Shown: piece by piece, positions 1 through 64,000 of the stretch | Numbering within the stretch: position 1 is the first letter of the stretch | Layout of the letters: every line of letters begins with the position of its first letter | Source: Amorphochlora amoebiformis | Taxonomy: Eukaryota > Cercozoa > Chlorarachniophyceae | Direction of reading: 5' to 3' | Length of the DNA: 64,000 nucleotides | Assembly (NCBI GenBank): GCA_054601695.1 | Contig: BAAHQB010000004.1 | Coordinates: 1,736,001-1,800,000 of the forward strand | Translations under genes and position numbers: made by a program | The notes under the pieces: model-generated | Databases searched by the model: none | The model's input: only the letters and a program-made list of their open reading frames with translations | Told to the model about the DNA's origin: nothing

Positions 1-77
1 CATATGCAATATAATATACATATATATGTATTATATACATATATATATATGTATATATATATATATATGTATTATAC

Positions 78-134
<57 letters not shown>

Positions 135-239
135 GTGTGAATGTATGAAAATATGTACATATACATATTATGTATATTGCATGGACTCGTATGTAAGAGA
201 TATAATGTAATTAATATGCATATTAATATATGTAATATG

Positions 240-280
<41 letters not shown>

Positions 281-314
281 AAATATATATATATATGTGT
301 GTATTACATATTAT

Positions 315-358
<44 letters not shown>

Positions 359-469
359 TTACATATATATATATATATATGTATATTGTATGTGTAGATA
401 TATATGTGTGCATACAAGCATTATTATGTAATACATACCTATGGTATATGTAAGTATTATAGTAGTGCT

Positions 470-500
<31 letters not shown>

Positions 501-642
501 TATGTACATATTTATACATATATATATATATATATATATATAGTACATATTACTTGCATTTCATCACTTACATGCGTATTTATACAATATATTTAATATG
601 TACGTATACATTTTCATGTATTTTTGTATTTTTATCATATAC

Positions 643-716
<74 letters not shown>

Positions 717-1078
717 CACATATATATATATATATATGTGTATATATGTATATACATATACACATATACATATATATATATACATATATATACATATATA
801 TATGTATTTATGTATTTATGTATGTACGTAATATAATATATATATGTATGTATATGTCCATATATATATATATATAAAATTGTATGTATATCAATATATA
901 TATACATATATATATATGTATATATATATATATATGTATACACATATATATATATATATGTAATTGTATGTATATCAATATAATATATATATATATATCT
1001 TTTTATCATCCACAGTATAGATACAACATCTGCGAACCAAATAACATACAAAGACGATCATAATCAATTAATAACCAG
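1..1078 (+). other. TA-rich DNA ending in a 3' acceptor (probable intron)
   Basis: This stretch is (TA)n with TATG/CATA variants and no coding island. It ends in an AG acceptor (AACCAG) at 1078, and the frame of the following exon meets a TAA a few codons upstream. It therefore reads as intron; earlier exons of the coiled-coil gene must lie left of the window. An imperfectly repeated block containing TTGTATGTATATCAATATA occurs near 882 and 963. Confidence 0.6.
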
Positions 1079-9319
<8,241 letters not shown>

Positions 9320-9697
9320 GATTGGTGTAGCAATCTAGGCACTTGTGCATGTATATTAAATGATTTCAATGGAGGTTTTTATGAAGTTACTCAGTCGCCT
9401 TACTAGTTTCTGTCTAGAACTAGAGAATACAACAACTCTTGTGCCAGTCTAGTAGTCAACAGTATGCCCAAGACTTGTCAAGTGCTAGACTAGAGAAGTG
9501 TCTTGATTTCACAGCCTAGGCGATATCTTCTAGATCTTCTTGATCTTGTCCTACTATAGTTACTAGAGACATGCACTAGATGCAGTGTTACAACAACTAC
9601 TGTTCTAGCTTTAAGTCTAGTAAAGCTAGAACTGTGAACTAGTATGAATGCTAATCTGTGTATAACATAGATACTGGTATAACTTTTTTTTTTTACT

Positions 9698-9731
<34 letters not shown>

Positions 9732-9800
9732 CAGAATTATTATGAATTTATGATGAATCTAGTGAATCCATTGAATTGATGATCATCAGTGACTAGCCGC
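9320..9800. other. CTAG-rich convergent 3' spacer
   Basis: This spacer lies between the stop of the coiled-coil gene (9319, + strand) and the stop of the EF-hand/NDK gene (9801, - strand), so it holds both 3' ends. Between about 9400 and 9660 the tetranucleotide CTAG occurs roughly 15 times, against about one expected by chance. A (TA)n run follows at 9700-9729. I see no open frame with splice sites and no clear polyadenylation signal. Confidence 0.7.
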
Positions 9801-10583
9801 TCAATGTTTTATTGTGCTAGGCTGGTCGATCTTCTGTGCACGTCGAGATCTAATGTGAAACATGAACTCTTCGATATCAATTTCTCCGTCTCCATTGCGG
9901 TCGACATCATCGAACATGGCCTTGAGTTCCACAGCGCCCAACTCCTCGTTCATCGTAGACTTCATAGCGTTGGAGAACTCCTCCAGACAGAGTACGCCGT
10001 TTTTGTTCGTGTCGTAGCTAGCGAACTGCTTCTTTATCTCTTCCACATCCTGCTGGCTGGCATGCTCGAATTTGGCGGCTACGATGTCTTCCGCGTCTTC
10101 GATCTCGATCCCTCCACCGACCTTCACGTGGACAGTCTTGCTAAATATCTTACCGCAGTAAAACCCACCACAAAATTTAATCATCTTCCCGGATTTCTTA
10201 CAAGCGTCCCAGTAGCCACCGAGCTCTTTGGAGTTTAACTGAGGATTTTTTCAGGATTGTCAGTACGGTGTGCATATGTATATTTACACTTCATATAAAT
10301 ATACGTACACACATCTATATATTATCTTATATTATATATATTTATATATGTGTGAAATATATATCCTATAATACACACACACACACACAACATACACATA
10401 TTATATATATATATATGTATATATTTATTATATATATATATATATTTATTATATACATATATATATATATATATTATATATATAAGTGTATTATAAGGCA
10501 TGTATTTCACATACACATATATATACATACATACATATGTATATATATATATATATATATATGAAATACATATTATATATATA

Positions 10584-10636
<53 letters not shown>

Positions 10637-10708
10637 CGCATCCACACAATAAATATTTTAGAATGTAACTCATGTATATACATATATATATATATATATA
10701 TTTATGAA

Positions 10709-10739
<31 letters not shown>

Positions 10740-11165
10740 GTTTGTGTATGTATGAATGTTGTGTGAATATATATACATATACATACATATATTATCCATA
10801 ATACATACATAATGTATATACGTATATTACATATTATATATATATATATATATATTATATTATATATAAATGTATATATATATTATATATATACATATAT
10901 ATATATATATATGTATATATATGTATATAATGTAAATAAATACATATCTACACACGCATACAGTCACCAATGTATATTGTATATATAAATATACATATTT
11001 TTTGATATATATATATATATATTTAATACAACGCAATATAATGTAATATATAATATGTAATATAAGATAATATGATATAATAAGCATAATATAATATACG
11101 ATATAATTTACATGATGTAATGTACATTTATCTACATGTAAAATATAATGTAATGTATATACATC

Positions 11166-11235
<70 letters not shown>

Positions 11236-12796
11236 ATATGTTTGTGAATACACTTATGTAAAACATTATATGTGTATGTAAGTGTACGTATATTATATCT
11301 TGGTAAAAAAGGAATAATTAGAGTAAGGTCACAATTGGGTACCTGATACTCCGCACAAACTTCGGCGGCATTCATCACGAGCCCTGACTTCAAGGCCTCC
11401 TCCCAGGTAACTCCAAATACGTCGTGAAACTTCTTCTTGCCCTGCTCGGGAGCGTTGAGATCCTTTGGTCTCATGAGAACTGCCTTTTGGGCGATAGCGT
11501 AGTAGTGGTTGTCGATTAGCTTGTCCTTGTCGATAACCTCCCCTTTGATCTCCCCCTCCTTAACTAAAGAGATCTTAGAGGCCGCAAACGTGTCCTTGAC
11601 CAGCTTCTGGACTTTCTCGTTGTTAGCCTTGGGCTGGGGAAGTGGGTTTGGGGTTTTAGATGACTGTGGACGATCAGTGACAAACATGGTAGATACCTTG
11701 ACGAACACGAAGGCCATATTTTTTATCCCGCTGGGGGGATTTCCCTTCGCCTTGCCGATAGTCTTGACTTTCTCCAGGGATTGGGAAGTGTCCAGATCCT
11801 CCAATGAGTCGAAGATAGAGTTGAGCTTGCCCTTGAACTCGACCTGGTCATAATGTTCAGTAGATCATGTCTAACATGCGAGTGTGTTCTTTAAAACTTT
11901 AAGATGCAGGGTTGCTTGCAGGTAGAATTACGTCTGGATCCTTTGTCCACTCCATGATGGTCTTCTCATCCAAACCTAATTGCAGAAGCGCTTTGCCAAA
12001 GGGATCTTCGGAAAGTTTGATACCTGCCCAGTTCATGCGCTCGCATAGACCCTCAAACGGACTCGCACTCGCGTGCAACCCGTTGTCGCCAATAGTGGGT
12101 CGTTCGAGCTCTAACTCCTCGTAGGTGGCGAATATAGTGGCCCTGAGTGATCCCTTAACGGCTACGGAACCAAAAACCAAAATCAGTGTCCCAGGGTTTC
12201 AATACTTAGATTCTGCCTTTCTCCCCGACAGATAGTATAAAAAAAAATACATGTTTTCTTAAATTACGTACATACAACCATAGTAATAATTACGTAATAA
12301 AATAATAATACAAATAATATAACAAGGACACTGATGACGTAGTAATAATAGTAATAAGGGAACATTCATGTAAATAACGAATATGTACAAATATACAAAT
12401 AATAGAAATATAAATATAATACATATATGTGTAACCATAGAAATATATTCATTAAAATATATATGTATATATATATATATATATATATGTCTATCTCTGT
12501 TACACATATTATATGTCTATGCATACAAACATCCAGAATGTCCAGTGGTTTACAGTAAATATACACATATGTGCAATACATTCCCATGTAACTAACTCAA
12601 TAACGCATACAATTTATATGTTTATACTTCACACACATATCCATTTATATATAGATATATATATGTATATATATACATATATATATAATATATATATATA
12701 TATATTTATGTACTGTTACAAATATAAAAACACTCTCACACACACATTTTTAATATATATATATATATGTATATATATGAATATATGTATATATAA

Positions 12797-12841
<45 letters not shown>

Positions 12842-12857
12842 ATATATATAAGTACAA

Positions 12858-12888
<31 letters not shown>

Positions 12889-12936
12889 TAAAATATGTAA
12901 TCTTTCTAAAAATATGTTCTATATATATATATATAT

Positions 12937-12987
<51 letters not shown>

Positions 12988-13200
12988 GCATAATATGGCA
13001 TTATATAAAGATACAAATGTATATATTTTTATATGGATGTACATATACAAATATTCATATATATATATATATATGCATAATATGGCATTATATAAAGATA
13101 CAAATGTATATTATTTTTATATGGATATACATATACAAATATTCATCCGTGCATATTTTATAGATTGCAACGTTTCATAATTATATATGTATACACACAT

Positions 13201-13248
<48 letters not shown>

Positions 13249-14138
13249 GGTGTATGTGTACATTTATATGGATGGGTTATCCAACCTTTTTCAGGATCTG
13301 TGGCGCCAACGATCTTCTGACGGAAATCCTCCCAGCTAAGATCCTTCTCGTCCCACTCAACCATCATATAGTAGATAGAAGCCCCCTTGGCCACGAATCT
13401 AAGGTAATGATGGTTGTTAGTCAAGTATGGGGTTTACAAGGAGTACACACTTTTCGCGCATATTCATGTAGAATCCGTTAATCGCAAAACAGTCTTGGTC
13501 ATGCTGCACTGGGCTTTGATCCTTGGCCCACTGGTAAAGGAAATTAAGGAAATCAACGGATCCGTCGTTATCCACGTCAGCCTCCTGTATAAAAGCAGAA
13601 ATGATTGTCTGCAATGCTGAAGACGAACATAGGTGTCGCTTACATCAAAAGCGCCCTTAAGATCCTTGTCAGTGAGCCCAGGACGGCCAACCTTGGACAT
13701 TGCACACTTATACTCATCGAATGTGATGAATCCATCCTTTCTGCTATCCATCTCCGAGAAAACCTTCTTAAGCTCTTGCTTCTTAGCCTCAGTTATGGTG
13801 GCCGCTGCAGCAAGCTGTGCGCTCAGGTTGATCTGCGCTGAGACATCCATTGAAGGAACTGCATAAAACGGGGGAGGTCCCTCGTCTTCGTCCGGTGGCG
13901 AAGTCACACGTACCATGAGCTGAAGGAATTGGGCAAACGTGGTCTTGCCGACACCATCGACGTCAGTTTCCGCCTCGTGGATCCTCAGCTCTTCGGCAGA
14001 AACCTCATGGTCGAGTGATTTGAGGACCTCTCCGAGCTTCGCTGTAGGTATAGACCCTGATTTCTTAGTATCGATAAGCTCGAACGCGTTCTTATACTCC
14101 TGAATCTCGCCGAGGGCGGCGCTGTTCCGGCGCTCCAT
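9801..14138 (-). CDS. EF-hand / nucleoside-diphosphate-kinase-like multidomain protein
   Basis: Six exons on the minus strand: 14138-13644, 13584-13451, 13398-13286, 12161-11932, 11843-11343 and 10238-9801, summing to 1911 nt (636 aa, stop TGA). Residues 1-180 hold four EF-hand-like motifs. Loops at 23-34 and near 58-69 are degenerate; 131-142 and 168-179 fit better. Residues 200-325 resemble the C-terminal part of an NDP kinase: GATDPEKA with GSLR (compare GATNP...GTIR), then [10 protein letters not shown] with His277 where the catalytic NxxHGSDS His would be. Residues 325-520 contain an HYYAIAQKA stretch resembling the N-terminal part of that fold. Two good EF-hands follow, with loops at 567-578 and 604-615. 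Calcium-controlled phosphotransfer is an inference. The start is the ATG before [14 protein letters not shown]; an upstream GTG-started extension lacks support. The second half lies out of canonical domain order. Confidence 0.8.
12988..13146. repeat. Tandem duplication in EF-hand/NDK gene intron
   Basis: Two nearly identical copies, about 12988-13057 and 13074-13146, begin GCATAATATGGCATTATATA and end ATACAAATATTCAT, separated by a short (TA)n. They lie in the intron between the exons at 13286 and 12161. Confidence 0.85.
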
Positions 14139-14576
14139 CAAACACAAACGCCCACCTTCCTCCAGATTATCGCGTTGCGAGTTACCGGGATCCCGGGAAT
14201 ACCGGAAGTCACTCAGTGTTGTCACATGCCACAGTGAACCGAAGAAGAATGCCGCGGTTGAAACCTCGCGGGATGCTGACGCGGAAACGCGCCAACCGTT
14301 CGTCCATCACTCCTCGGGACACGGTAGATAATTGATATATCTCCAAATAGAATTAATGCCCTTTCTTTTTCAGTCTAAAAGGCGCAAACGCAGTGCTGAT
14401 GTTCAGAAGGTAGAAACGAAGCTGTGATATCCCGCGCTTGCATCTCGCCTCCCTTTCCACACGTCCCATAGTTCCCGAAACTGTTCCTTGCACTATACAT
14501 AATATATCTACTAGGCTTCTCCGAGACGACGGAAGCCAGCTCGCCAGGTGAAACAAATGCAATCGTACATGTTCGG
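14139..14576. promoter_or_regulatory. Divergent intergenic region, probable bidirectional promoter
   Basis: 438 bp separate the predicted start codons of the EF-hand/NDK gene (- strand) and the Man1-like gene (+ strand). The segment has normal base composition with hardly any (TA)n. Both 5' ends must lie here unless there are non-coding first exons. I see no recognisable core promoter motif beyond short AT-rich stretches (for example near 14329-14350 and 14497-14510). Confidence 0.5.
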
Positions 14577-19291
<4,715 letters not shown>

Positions 19292-19846
19292 CTACTAGTA
19301 GCTAGTCTAGCTGGTGTACTAGGTGTACTAAAGATATAAAAGGTGAAATGTGAATTCCGATGATCATTCAATGTGTCTTATCTAGTTATTCTAGTATTTA
19401 CCGTTACAGATCTCGACAACTGGATATACAGAATTTAGAGAATTGTCGATGATTTATTTTACTAGTTTTAGTCACTCCAGCTACTACTACTAGTACTACT
19501 AAACTAGACTAGCTATATATATATATATAGTTTGTTCTAGACTTGTTAAGTTCTAGAAGTTATTAGCTAGACTCTATCTAGACTAGCTGTCACTACTACT
19601 AGTACTAGTACTATAACACCACCAGTACTAGACAGGCACATACTATACATACTAGACATAGCCTAGAGTATACTCTAGATCTAGTAGATATATACTAGTA
19701 GTACAAGTGGATAAAACAAATCACTTAACTTACAAGTTCTAGAAGTTGCTTACCATGAACTACTAGAACTAGATGAAGTTAAAAAGTGATCAATGATGAA
19801 TCGAATTCATTCGTAATCTATTTAACGCCAATTGGTTGGATTTGGT
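19292..19846. other. CTAG-rich convergent 3' spacer
   Basis: This lies between the 3' end of the Man1-like gene (+) and the 3' end of the TBC-PH gene (-). From 19292 to about 19770 it is extraordinarily rich in CTAG, with some thirty occurrences such as CTACTAGTAGCTAGTCTAG. It has the same composition as the spacer at 9320-9800, which also sits between two convergent genes. No open frame with splice sites was found. Confidence 0.75.
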
Positions 19847-20022
19847 TCAATCAAAAAGGAGCCTCGCTTGCGCAGGACCTAAATATTCACCAAGCTCGAA
19901 ATCTTTGACGATATGAATTGTACATACATACCAGATATATTCATAAACTTTCATATGCATATTTTTACGTATGTTAATATTGTTATGCACACATACATAA
20001 ATAGGAATATATATACATATAT

Positions 20023-20054
<32 letters not shown>

Positions 20055-20131
20055 GATATACATATATATATATGTGTATATATATATATTATATATATAT
20101 ATATTTATATTTAGTATAGATATATATACAC

Positions 20132-20163
<32 letters not shown>

Positions 20164-20335
20164 TTATATTTAGTATATATATACACACATATAAACATAT
20201 ATATATATATACATACATGTATATATATGTATATATATATATAAATATGGATATATTCTCTGTATATACATACCCATTTCGACTGACGTTGAGAAATCTC
20301 GCTTTTCTAGGTTGTTCCTTTCGGGATATTCCCAC
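19847..20335 (-). CDS. Two candidate 3' exons (possible extension of the TBC-PH gene)
   Basis: Two exon-like islands lie downstream of the preferred TBC-PH stop: 20335-20274 (acceptor TTTAAG, donor GTATGT) and 19878 onwards (acceptor ATTTAG). If the preceding exon is spliced at ACC|GTTTAA (after 20556) instead of reading its TAA, phases match and the protein gains [20 protein letters not shown] plus a short tail ending at 19851. That makes 731 aa in all. Another frame gives [20 protein letters not shown] and stops at 19847. The alternative is that they form the end of a small separate gene. Confidence 0.35.
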
Positions 20336-20549
20336 CTTAAACATAAAATATAAAAATAAATCAATTATATATGTTAACACACACGTGAATAAACACATGT
20401 ATGTACACATATATGTATGTATATAAATGTACATATATATATATATTATATATATATATATATTATATTACATATATATATATATATACATGTATATATA
20501 TATATATATATTATTTATCCCACAATCCCTCACATAAACCTCGGAGGTA

Positions 20550-37955
<17,406 letters not shown>

Positions 37956-38218
37956 CTTTAAAAAATCGAACCCCAAAGTCTTCAATCCCTGAAGAAGGTT
38001 ATACAGCACTCTAACCCGCTAGGTCGCTATGTTTGGGCTGGCACGCCCCAGGGTGTCTTTCCTCCCTTGGAGTGCAGATGTTCTGACCCGAAAAATTTTC
38101 GGCAAGTTCTAGGAGAACCTGCCAATAATAAAACTTCGGCCTTTCCTAAGGTGTGGTCAAACCTATAAAATCCACAAAAGCCGATCCGACTCTCCCCTAA
38201 GGAATCAAGAGTCGCTTG
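37956..38218. promoter_or_regulatory. Divergent intergenic region, probable bidirectional promoter
   Basis: 263 bp of normal composition separate the predicted start of the TBC-PH gene (37955, -) from the ATG of the HD-domain gene (38219, +). An AT-rich CCTATAAAATCC at about 38161-38172 would suit a TATA-like element for the + gene. The minus-strand start is less certain, so the shared promoter could be shifted. Confidence 0.45.
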
Positions 38219-40328
<2,110 letters not shown>

Positions 40329-40411
40329 GTAATATTATACGTGAAGAGACACGTTTATATGTAATAGCTGGATACATGCATATGTTGGAATCTATAGACA
40401 TATAAATACAT

Positions 40412-40462
<51 letters not shown>

Positions 40463-40522
40463 CATATTTATACCAACGCATAATACAAATCTTACTACAC
40501 ATGACATCATAAAGATATATAC

Positions 40523-40553
<31 letters not shown>

Positions 40554-40874
40554 TGTATTCTATATCTATATGTAAACATGTATATATATATATATTATAT
40601 ATATATATATATATATATGTATACATATATATATATATGTATATATATGTAAATGTATGTATACAATTTATATATGTACTGTACATATATATATATATTA
40701 TCTATATATATATATATATACCTACATATATGCATACAATTATAAATATGCACACAAGTGTGTGTGTGTGTGTGTTTGTATGTGTGTGTTGGTTCGTTAA
40801 TATTTAGTGCGTGTATGATTTGTCCGTGTATAACGCCATATCTCTCAAATAACCTTTTGATTCCACTTTGTAGG

Positions 40875-40952
40875 ATGAGGGTGGAAGACAAGCGCAGGTG
40901 TTGGATTGTTATTCCTGTCATTTGCATGGTTGTTACTGTTATTTCTATTGTT
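40875..40952 (+). CDS. Candidate first exon with membrane anchor (PhyH gene?)
   Basis: ATG at 40875 opens 26 codons with a hydrophobic segment (CWIVIPVICMVVTVISIV) and ends at a good donor, GTGAGT, in phase 0. It could be the first exon of the PhyH-type gene, whose next exon (42548) also starts in phase 0. That would make a 288-residue membrane-anchored dioxygenase. As an internal exon of an HD-PhyH fusion its phase does not fit. An AG precedes the ATG by one base, so an internal exon in another frame, or chance, cannot be excluded. Confidence 0.4.
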
Positions 40953-40978
40953 GTGAGTATTATACATATATACACATA

Positions 40979-41046
<68 letters not shown>

Positions 41047-41088
41047 TGTATTTGTATATATGAAACTAAATTCATAAGAGCAACTCTG

Positions 41089-41120
<32 letters not shown>

Positions 41121-41526
41121 CGTTTATATATAAATATACATATTTATACATATATATATGTATATATATATATGTGTGTGTGTGTATTATACATATATAT
41201 ATATATATACATATATATACATGTATATATATGTATATATATATATATATATATAATATGTAGTATGTTATACATATGTAAATAAACCACTATATATGTA
41301 TATATATATATATATATATACATAACATGTATATATGTATATATATAAACACAATGTATATTTGTATATATAGAATCATATACATATATATATACATACA
41401 TACATATTATATCTACAATATCATATGAAAGTATGAAAATATATACGCATAAGTAAACTATTTATACAAAAAAAAACGTAAAGGTATACATGATATACGT
41501 ATCTATATTCCATACTTATGCACACG

Positions 41527-41566
<40 letters not shown>

Positions 41567-41665
41567 GTATATATACTATATATATATATATATTCATGTA
41601 AATGCATACATATATATATATATATATATTATATACATATATATCTATATATGTATTTTTATATA

Positions 41666-41726
<61 letters not shown>

Positions 41727-41795
41727 TGTATATATATATATATATGCATATTATAGATATACATATATATATATATATGTATATTATAGATATAC

Positions 41796-41872
<77 letters not shown>

Positions 41873-41889
41873 CACACACACACACACAC

Positions 41890-41944
<55 letters not shown>

Positions 41945-41976
41945 GTATATATACAAATATATATACATTATATATA

Positions 41977-42008
<32 letters not shown>

Positions 42009-42214
42009 TATACATATACATATATATATATATATATATGCATATATATATATATACATACATACGTATATATATATATATACATACATACATATATATA
42101 TATTATATATGTATATATGCATGTTTTTGTTGCAACCGCTTCTGTACAAGTGTGATTTTCTTGTCTGTTGTATGTAGGTTAGACACAAATTTTGTGGCTT
42201 GATATACATACATG

Positions 42215-42266
<52 letters not shown>

Positions 42267-42547
42267 GCATATATATGTAATTGCATATAAACATATACAT
42301 TCAAATACATACATATATATATATACATATATATATGTGTATTTATATGTATATATATATATTATATATATAAAAATATATATGTATTTATATATATATA
42401 TATATATGTATATATATGTATGTATATAATATACATACATACATATATATACATATATATATATTATATGTATTATACGTATATTACAAGTACAATCTTG
42501 GCCTAACCTAACTGTAGCAACCCAAACTCTTATCCACAATTTTTTAG

Positions 42548-50347
<7,800 letters not shown>

Positions 50348-50991
50348 TCTCGAGAATCTTTCAAGCGAGAGAATGGAAGAGATACAAGTCGGATATAGCA
50401 CGCCAAGAATCCAAGGGCCAGATTTGCCCCGAGTCAATTTTATGACCCTAGTGGCTGAAGCGGCCGTTCCAGTACATGCATTTACAAATGCTCCGAACGT
50501 GTGTGGGCGTTAAGTTGCTTTCTTCACACCAAATTTTTTGTGGGTTTACTATCATGGATTTAAGGTAACTGTTAATACGGCATGCTAGATAAGCTACAGC
50601 TCCAACTTACGGATATCAACGAGATCTGACCGTGCTGTGGCAAACTATAATTAGAAATTCGCCAACCTTATTCTAGTTAGTGATGATATTTCCAATGATT
50701 CAGCTAATATCTAGATGTAGAGATATATAAGTCAGTATTTAACGTGTCTCTTTCAAAATGATTCTATCATATTACTTATCGACATAATCATTATTTTCAT
50801 TATACTAGATATATAATATTATATATTATCATAGTATATAAAAACAGTTAAAAATAAATATAAAAATGATGTGGGCACAATAAAACAAGCTAGATCATTT
50901 CGTGACGTATATAAATCAGAAAATGTTTATATATATATATATATATTATATATATATATATATGTATCATACAGCATAGTACTATACTATA

Positions 50992-51030
<39 letters not shown>

Positions 51031-51406
51031 GTGTATTTATGTAATTATAATTATATATATATATATATATATAAACTATTATATATATATACTAGTATAT
51101 CTAGTATATGTATAATGTATACATAGCTCCAGAGTTATATTAGCAAAACATACATGTACCGTCACAGTATATATATATATATATATAATATATATATATA
51201 TATATGTGTGTGTATATATCAACGTATATAACAAATATTTCAATGTAAACATAGTTTATAGTAGTATATATGTATATATTAGTATAGCAACGGTCAGGTT
51301 ACCGGTAGGTTCTGGACACATGACGTGGTCACATGACTCGAGACTGTCGTCATCAATAAATATTACTGGTGTTAGTTATCTATATATATATAAAAATGTT
51401 TGTAGG

Positions 51407-51445
<39 letters not shown>

Positions 51446-51489
51446 CATGTATTTACCTATATAATATCATACATATATATACAATATTA

Positions 51490-51541
<52 letters not shown>

Positions 51542-52325
51542 GCCGAGAACTGGGTAGAAATAGAAAGGTAACATGAATGGAAGGGGCTCGAAGGAACGAC
51601 TTAGAAGATCGGGGACACACTAGGAAGATGGCATGCGTTATCTCTAATGGTCGAAACACAACTACTCGAAAGTAGACATACTAGAATCTGGTTTTCCATA
51701 CCAAACATAGGCTCTCTTGATGACCAAAGTGTATTTTAGGCAATGGGCCAGCGCCTTGTTGGTCACATCGGTGCATGCACTAGAAGTGGTTTGGCATACA
51801 AAATCGCCTCCCTATGATGACACTAGAAATATATTCCGCGCAAGGGCATGAACCTGGTTCCATTGTGCTGTCACTAGGGTGACAGTGCTCGTTTACTCTC
51901 GCCGTGAGTGTACGGATTGCGAGGCACTAGATTTCCTGCGACGGCTGGCTCGGCGACTGCGAATGTATGCTACGTGCTGACGTTATCCGTTGTGTCGCGG
52001 TTTGGCGTAGCTTTTACCCCTCCATTCTTCACCCAATTGTTCCTGTTCGCGCGAACCCAACCAGGGAAAGGAGGGTGTTGTCGGGTGATCATTACTGATG
52101 TGGTCAAATCCATCAAGAGGAGTCACGCGGATGTCACGATTTGACCCTTGTGACAGACCGTACTATCACAAGAATGAAATAGAAGTTCAAAGCGTGACAT
52201 CACAATATGACTTATAGTGATTTCTCATTATGTCACGGTGAAAAGAACCCACCGAATAGAAAAACATCTCTTTTTTTTCCCTTGGAAATTAAGTCGGAAC
52301 ACACGTGCCGCCGCGTTCGGTGCCC
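50348..52325. other. Intergenic region between the PhyH and secreted-protein genes
   Basis: This spacer lies between two same-strand genes. It has moderate composition with scattered (TA)n and an excess of CTAG, especially 50640-51130 and 51655-51930, like the other 3' spacers. 51280-51380 is a small GC-richer island with overlapping palindromic pieces (ACATGACGTGGTCACATGAC). Open frames at 51908-52144 and on the minus strand near 52228-52473 lack matching splice context. The promoter of the downstream gene should lie in the last few hundred bases. Confidence 0.5.
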
Positions 52326-63115
<10,790 letters not shown>

Positions 63116-63125
63116 GTACCTTATA

Positions 63126-63217
<92 letters not shown>

Positions 63218-63233
63218 TACATATATTATATAC

Positions 63234-63286
<53 letters not shown>

Positions 63287-63393
63287 ATATAATATATATA
63301 TATATATAAAAATATATATATATATATATATTAAATTAGTCATGTAAGGGTTCATACATTTATATGCATATGTACATAAGTATATTGCAAATG

Positions 63394-63453
<60 letters not shown>

Positions 63454-63477
63454 CAATATATATATATAAATACTATG

Positions 63478-63519
<42 letters not shown>

Positions 63520-63562
63520 TATGTATATGTACATATATATATATATATATATATGATATATG

Positions 63563-63606
<44 letters not shown>

Positions 63607-63628
63607 CATATTATGCATTCATATACAT

Positions 63629-63681
<53 letters not shown>

Positions 63682-63684
<3 letters not shown>

Positions 63685-63755
63685 GAATGTAATATAGTAT
63701 ATATAGAAATAAATATACCATATACATACATATATCACATATACATATATTATAC

Positions 63756-63791
<36 letters not shown>

Positions 63792-63817
63792 TGTATATGT
63801 ATATGTATATATATATT

Positions 63818-63850
<33 letters not shown>

Positions 63851-63955
63851 ATGTGTATAAATATATATATATTTATTTATTTATATACATATATATATAT
63901 ATATGAATGTAATATAGTATATATAGAAATAAATATACCATATACATACATATAT
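63682..63955. repeat. Exact duplication near the right edge
   Basis: GAATGTAATATAGTATATAT followed by AGAAATAAATATACCATATA occurs at about 63684 and again at 63904, about 220 bp apart. Sequence between and around is (TA)n/TATG. It lies in the intron after exon 63060-63115. Confidence 0.9.
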
Positions 63956-63968
63956 ATATACATATATA

Positions 63969-64000
<32 letters not shown>

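Noticed and set aside
404-1051. Long open frames rich in Tyr/Ile/His/Met, as in many other places across the window
   Set aside because: They are translations of (TA)n and CATA/TATG repeats, open in several frames on both strands, with no splice or start context.
11899-11901. TAA as the end of an EF-hand/NDK gene, with a second gene starting near 11804
   Set aside because: Splicing at GAC|GTAATT to the acceptor at 11844 keeps phase and restores the DPDV...SIFDSLED continuity expected of one protein.

Overview
This is a nuclear segment from an intron-rich unicellular eukaryote. Most of its length is (TA)n microsatellite and TA-rich low-complexity DNA. Short islands of normal base composition hold exons of 17 to about 150 nt (one is 1.8 kb). 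Exons were found by reading both strands for AG|...|GT-bounded open islands, and kept only when the reading phase carried from one island to the next. On that test about 93 exons assemble into seven genes. No gene was confirmed by database search or cDNA. EF-hand/NDK-like proteins, occasional GC-AG introns and CCCTAA-type repeats suggest an alga or other protist; I cannot name the lineage.

Layout. (1) + strand, 1079-9319: 3' part of a basic coiled-coil protein with a Cys-rich C-terminus. (2) - strand, 14138-9801: 636-aa protein with six EF-hand-like motifs around two nucleoside-diphosphate-kinase-like segments; it converges on gene 1. (3) + strand, 14577-19291: Man1/Src1/Heh-type inner nuclear membrane protein ending in a minisatellite-encoded heptad repeat; it diverges from gene 2. 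(4) - strand, 37955-20550: a 37-exon gene for a TBC (Rab-GAP) plus PH domain protein of 703 aa, with two possible extra 3' exons near 20.3 and 19.85 kb. (5) + strand, 38219-40328: PhnZ/TmpB-type HD-domain oxygenase with a mitochondrial-type presequence, divergent from gene 4. (6) + strand, 42548-50347: PhyH-type Fe(II)/2-oxoglutarate dioxygenase, which can be read as a separate gene or fused in frame to gene 5. (7) + strand, 52326 to beyond 63115: secreted protein with DUF1349/laminin-G-like segments, running off the window.

Genes 5 and 6 are the functional highlight. An HD-domain mixed-valence di-iron oxygenase next to, or fused with, a PhyH-type dioxygenase is the composition of the bacterial PhnY-PhnZ phosphonate-degrading pair, here in intron-containing eukaryotic form. 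The HD protein keeps every active-site residue I could check. Genes 2, 3 and 4 are signalling, nuclear-envelope and membrane-traffic genes with no evident link to it.

Non-genic content: (TA)n arrays up to about 128 bp; many local duplications whose ends lie in (TA)n; two diverged copies of a probable tRNA-derived SINE; CTAG-rich spacers at the 3' ends of genes; degenerate CCCTAA/TTAGGG repeats beside exons; pyrimidine tracts upstream of acceptors. I saw no rRNA gene, intact tRNA gene, CRISPR array or autonomous transposon.
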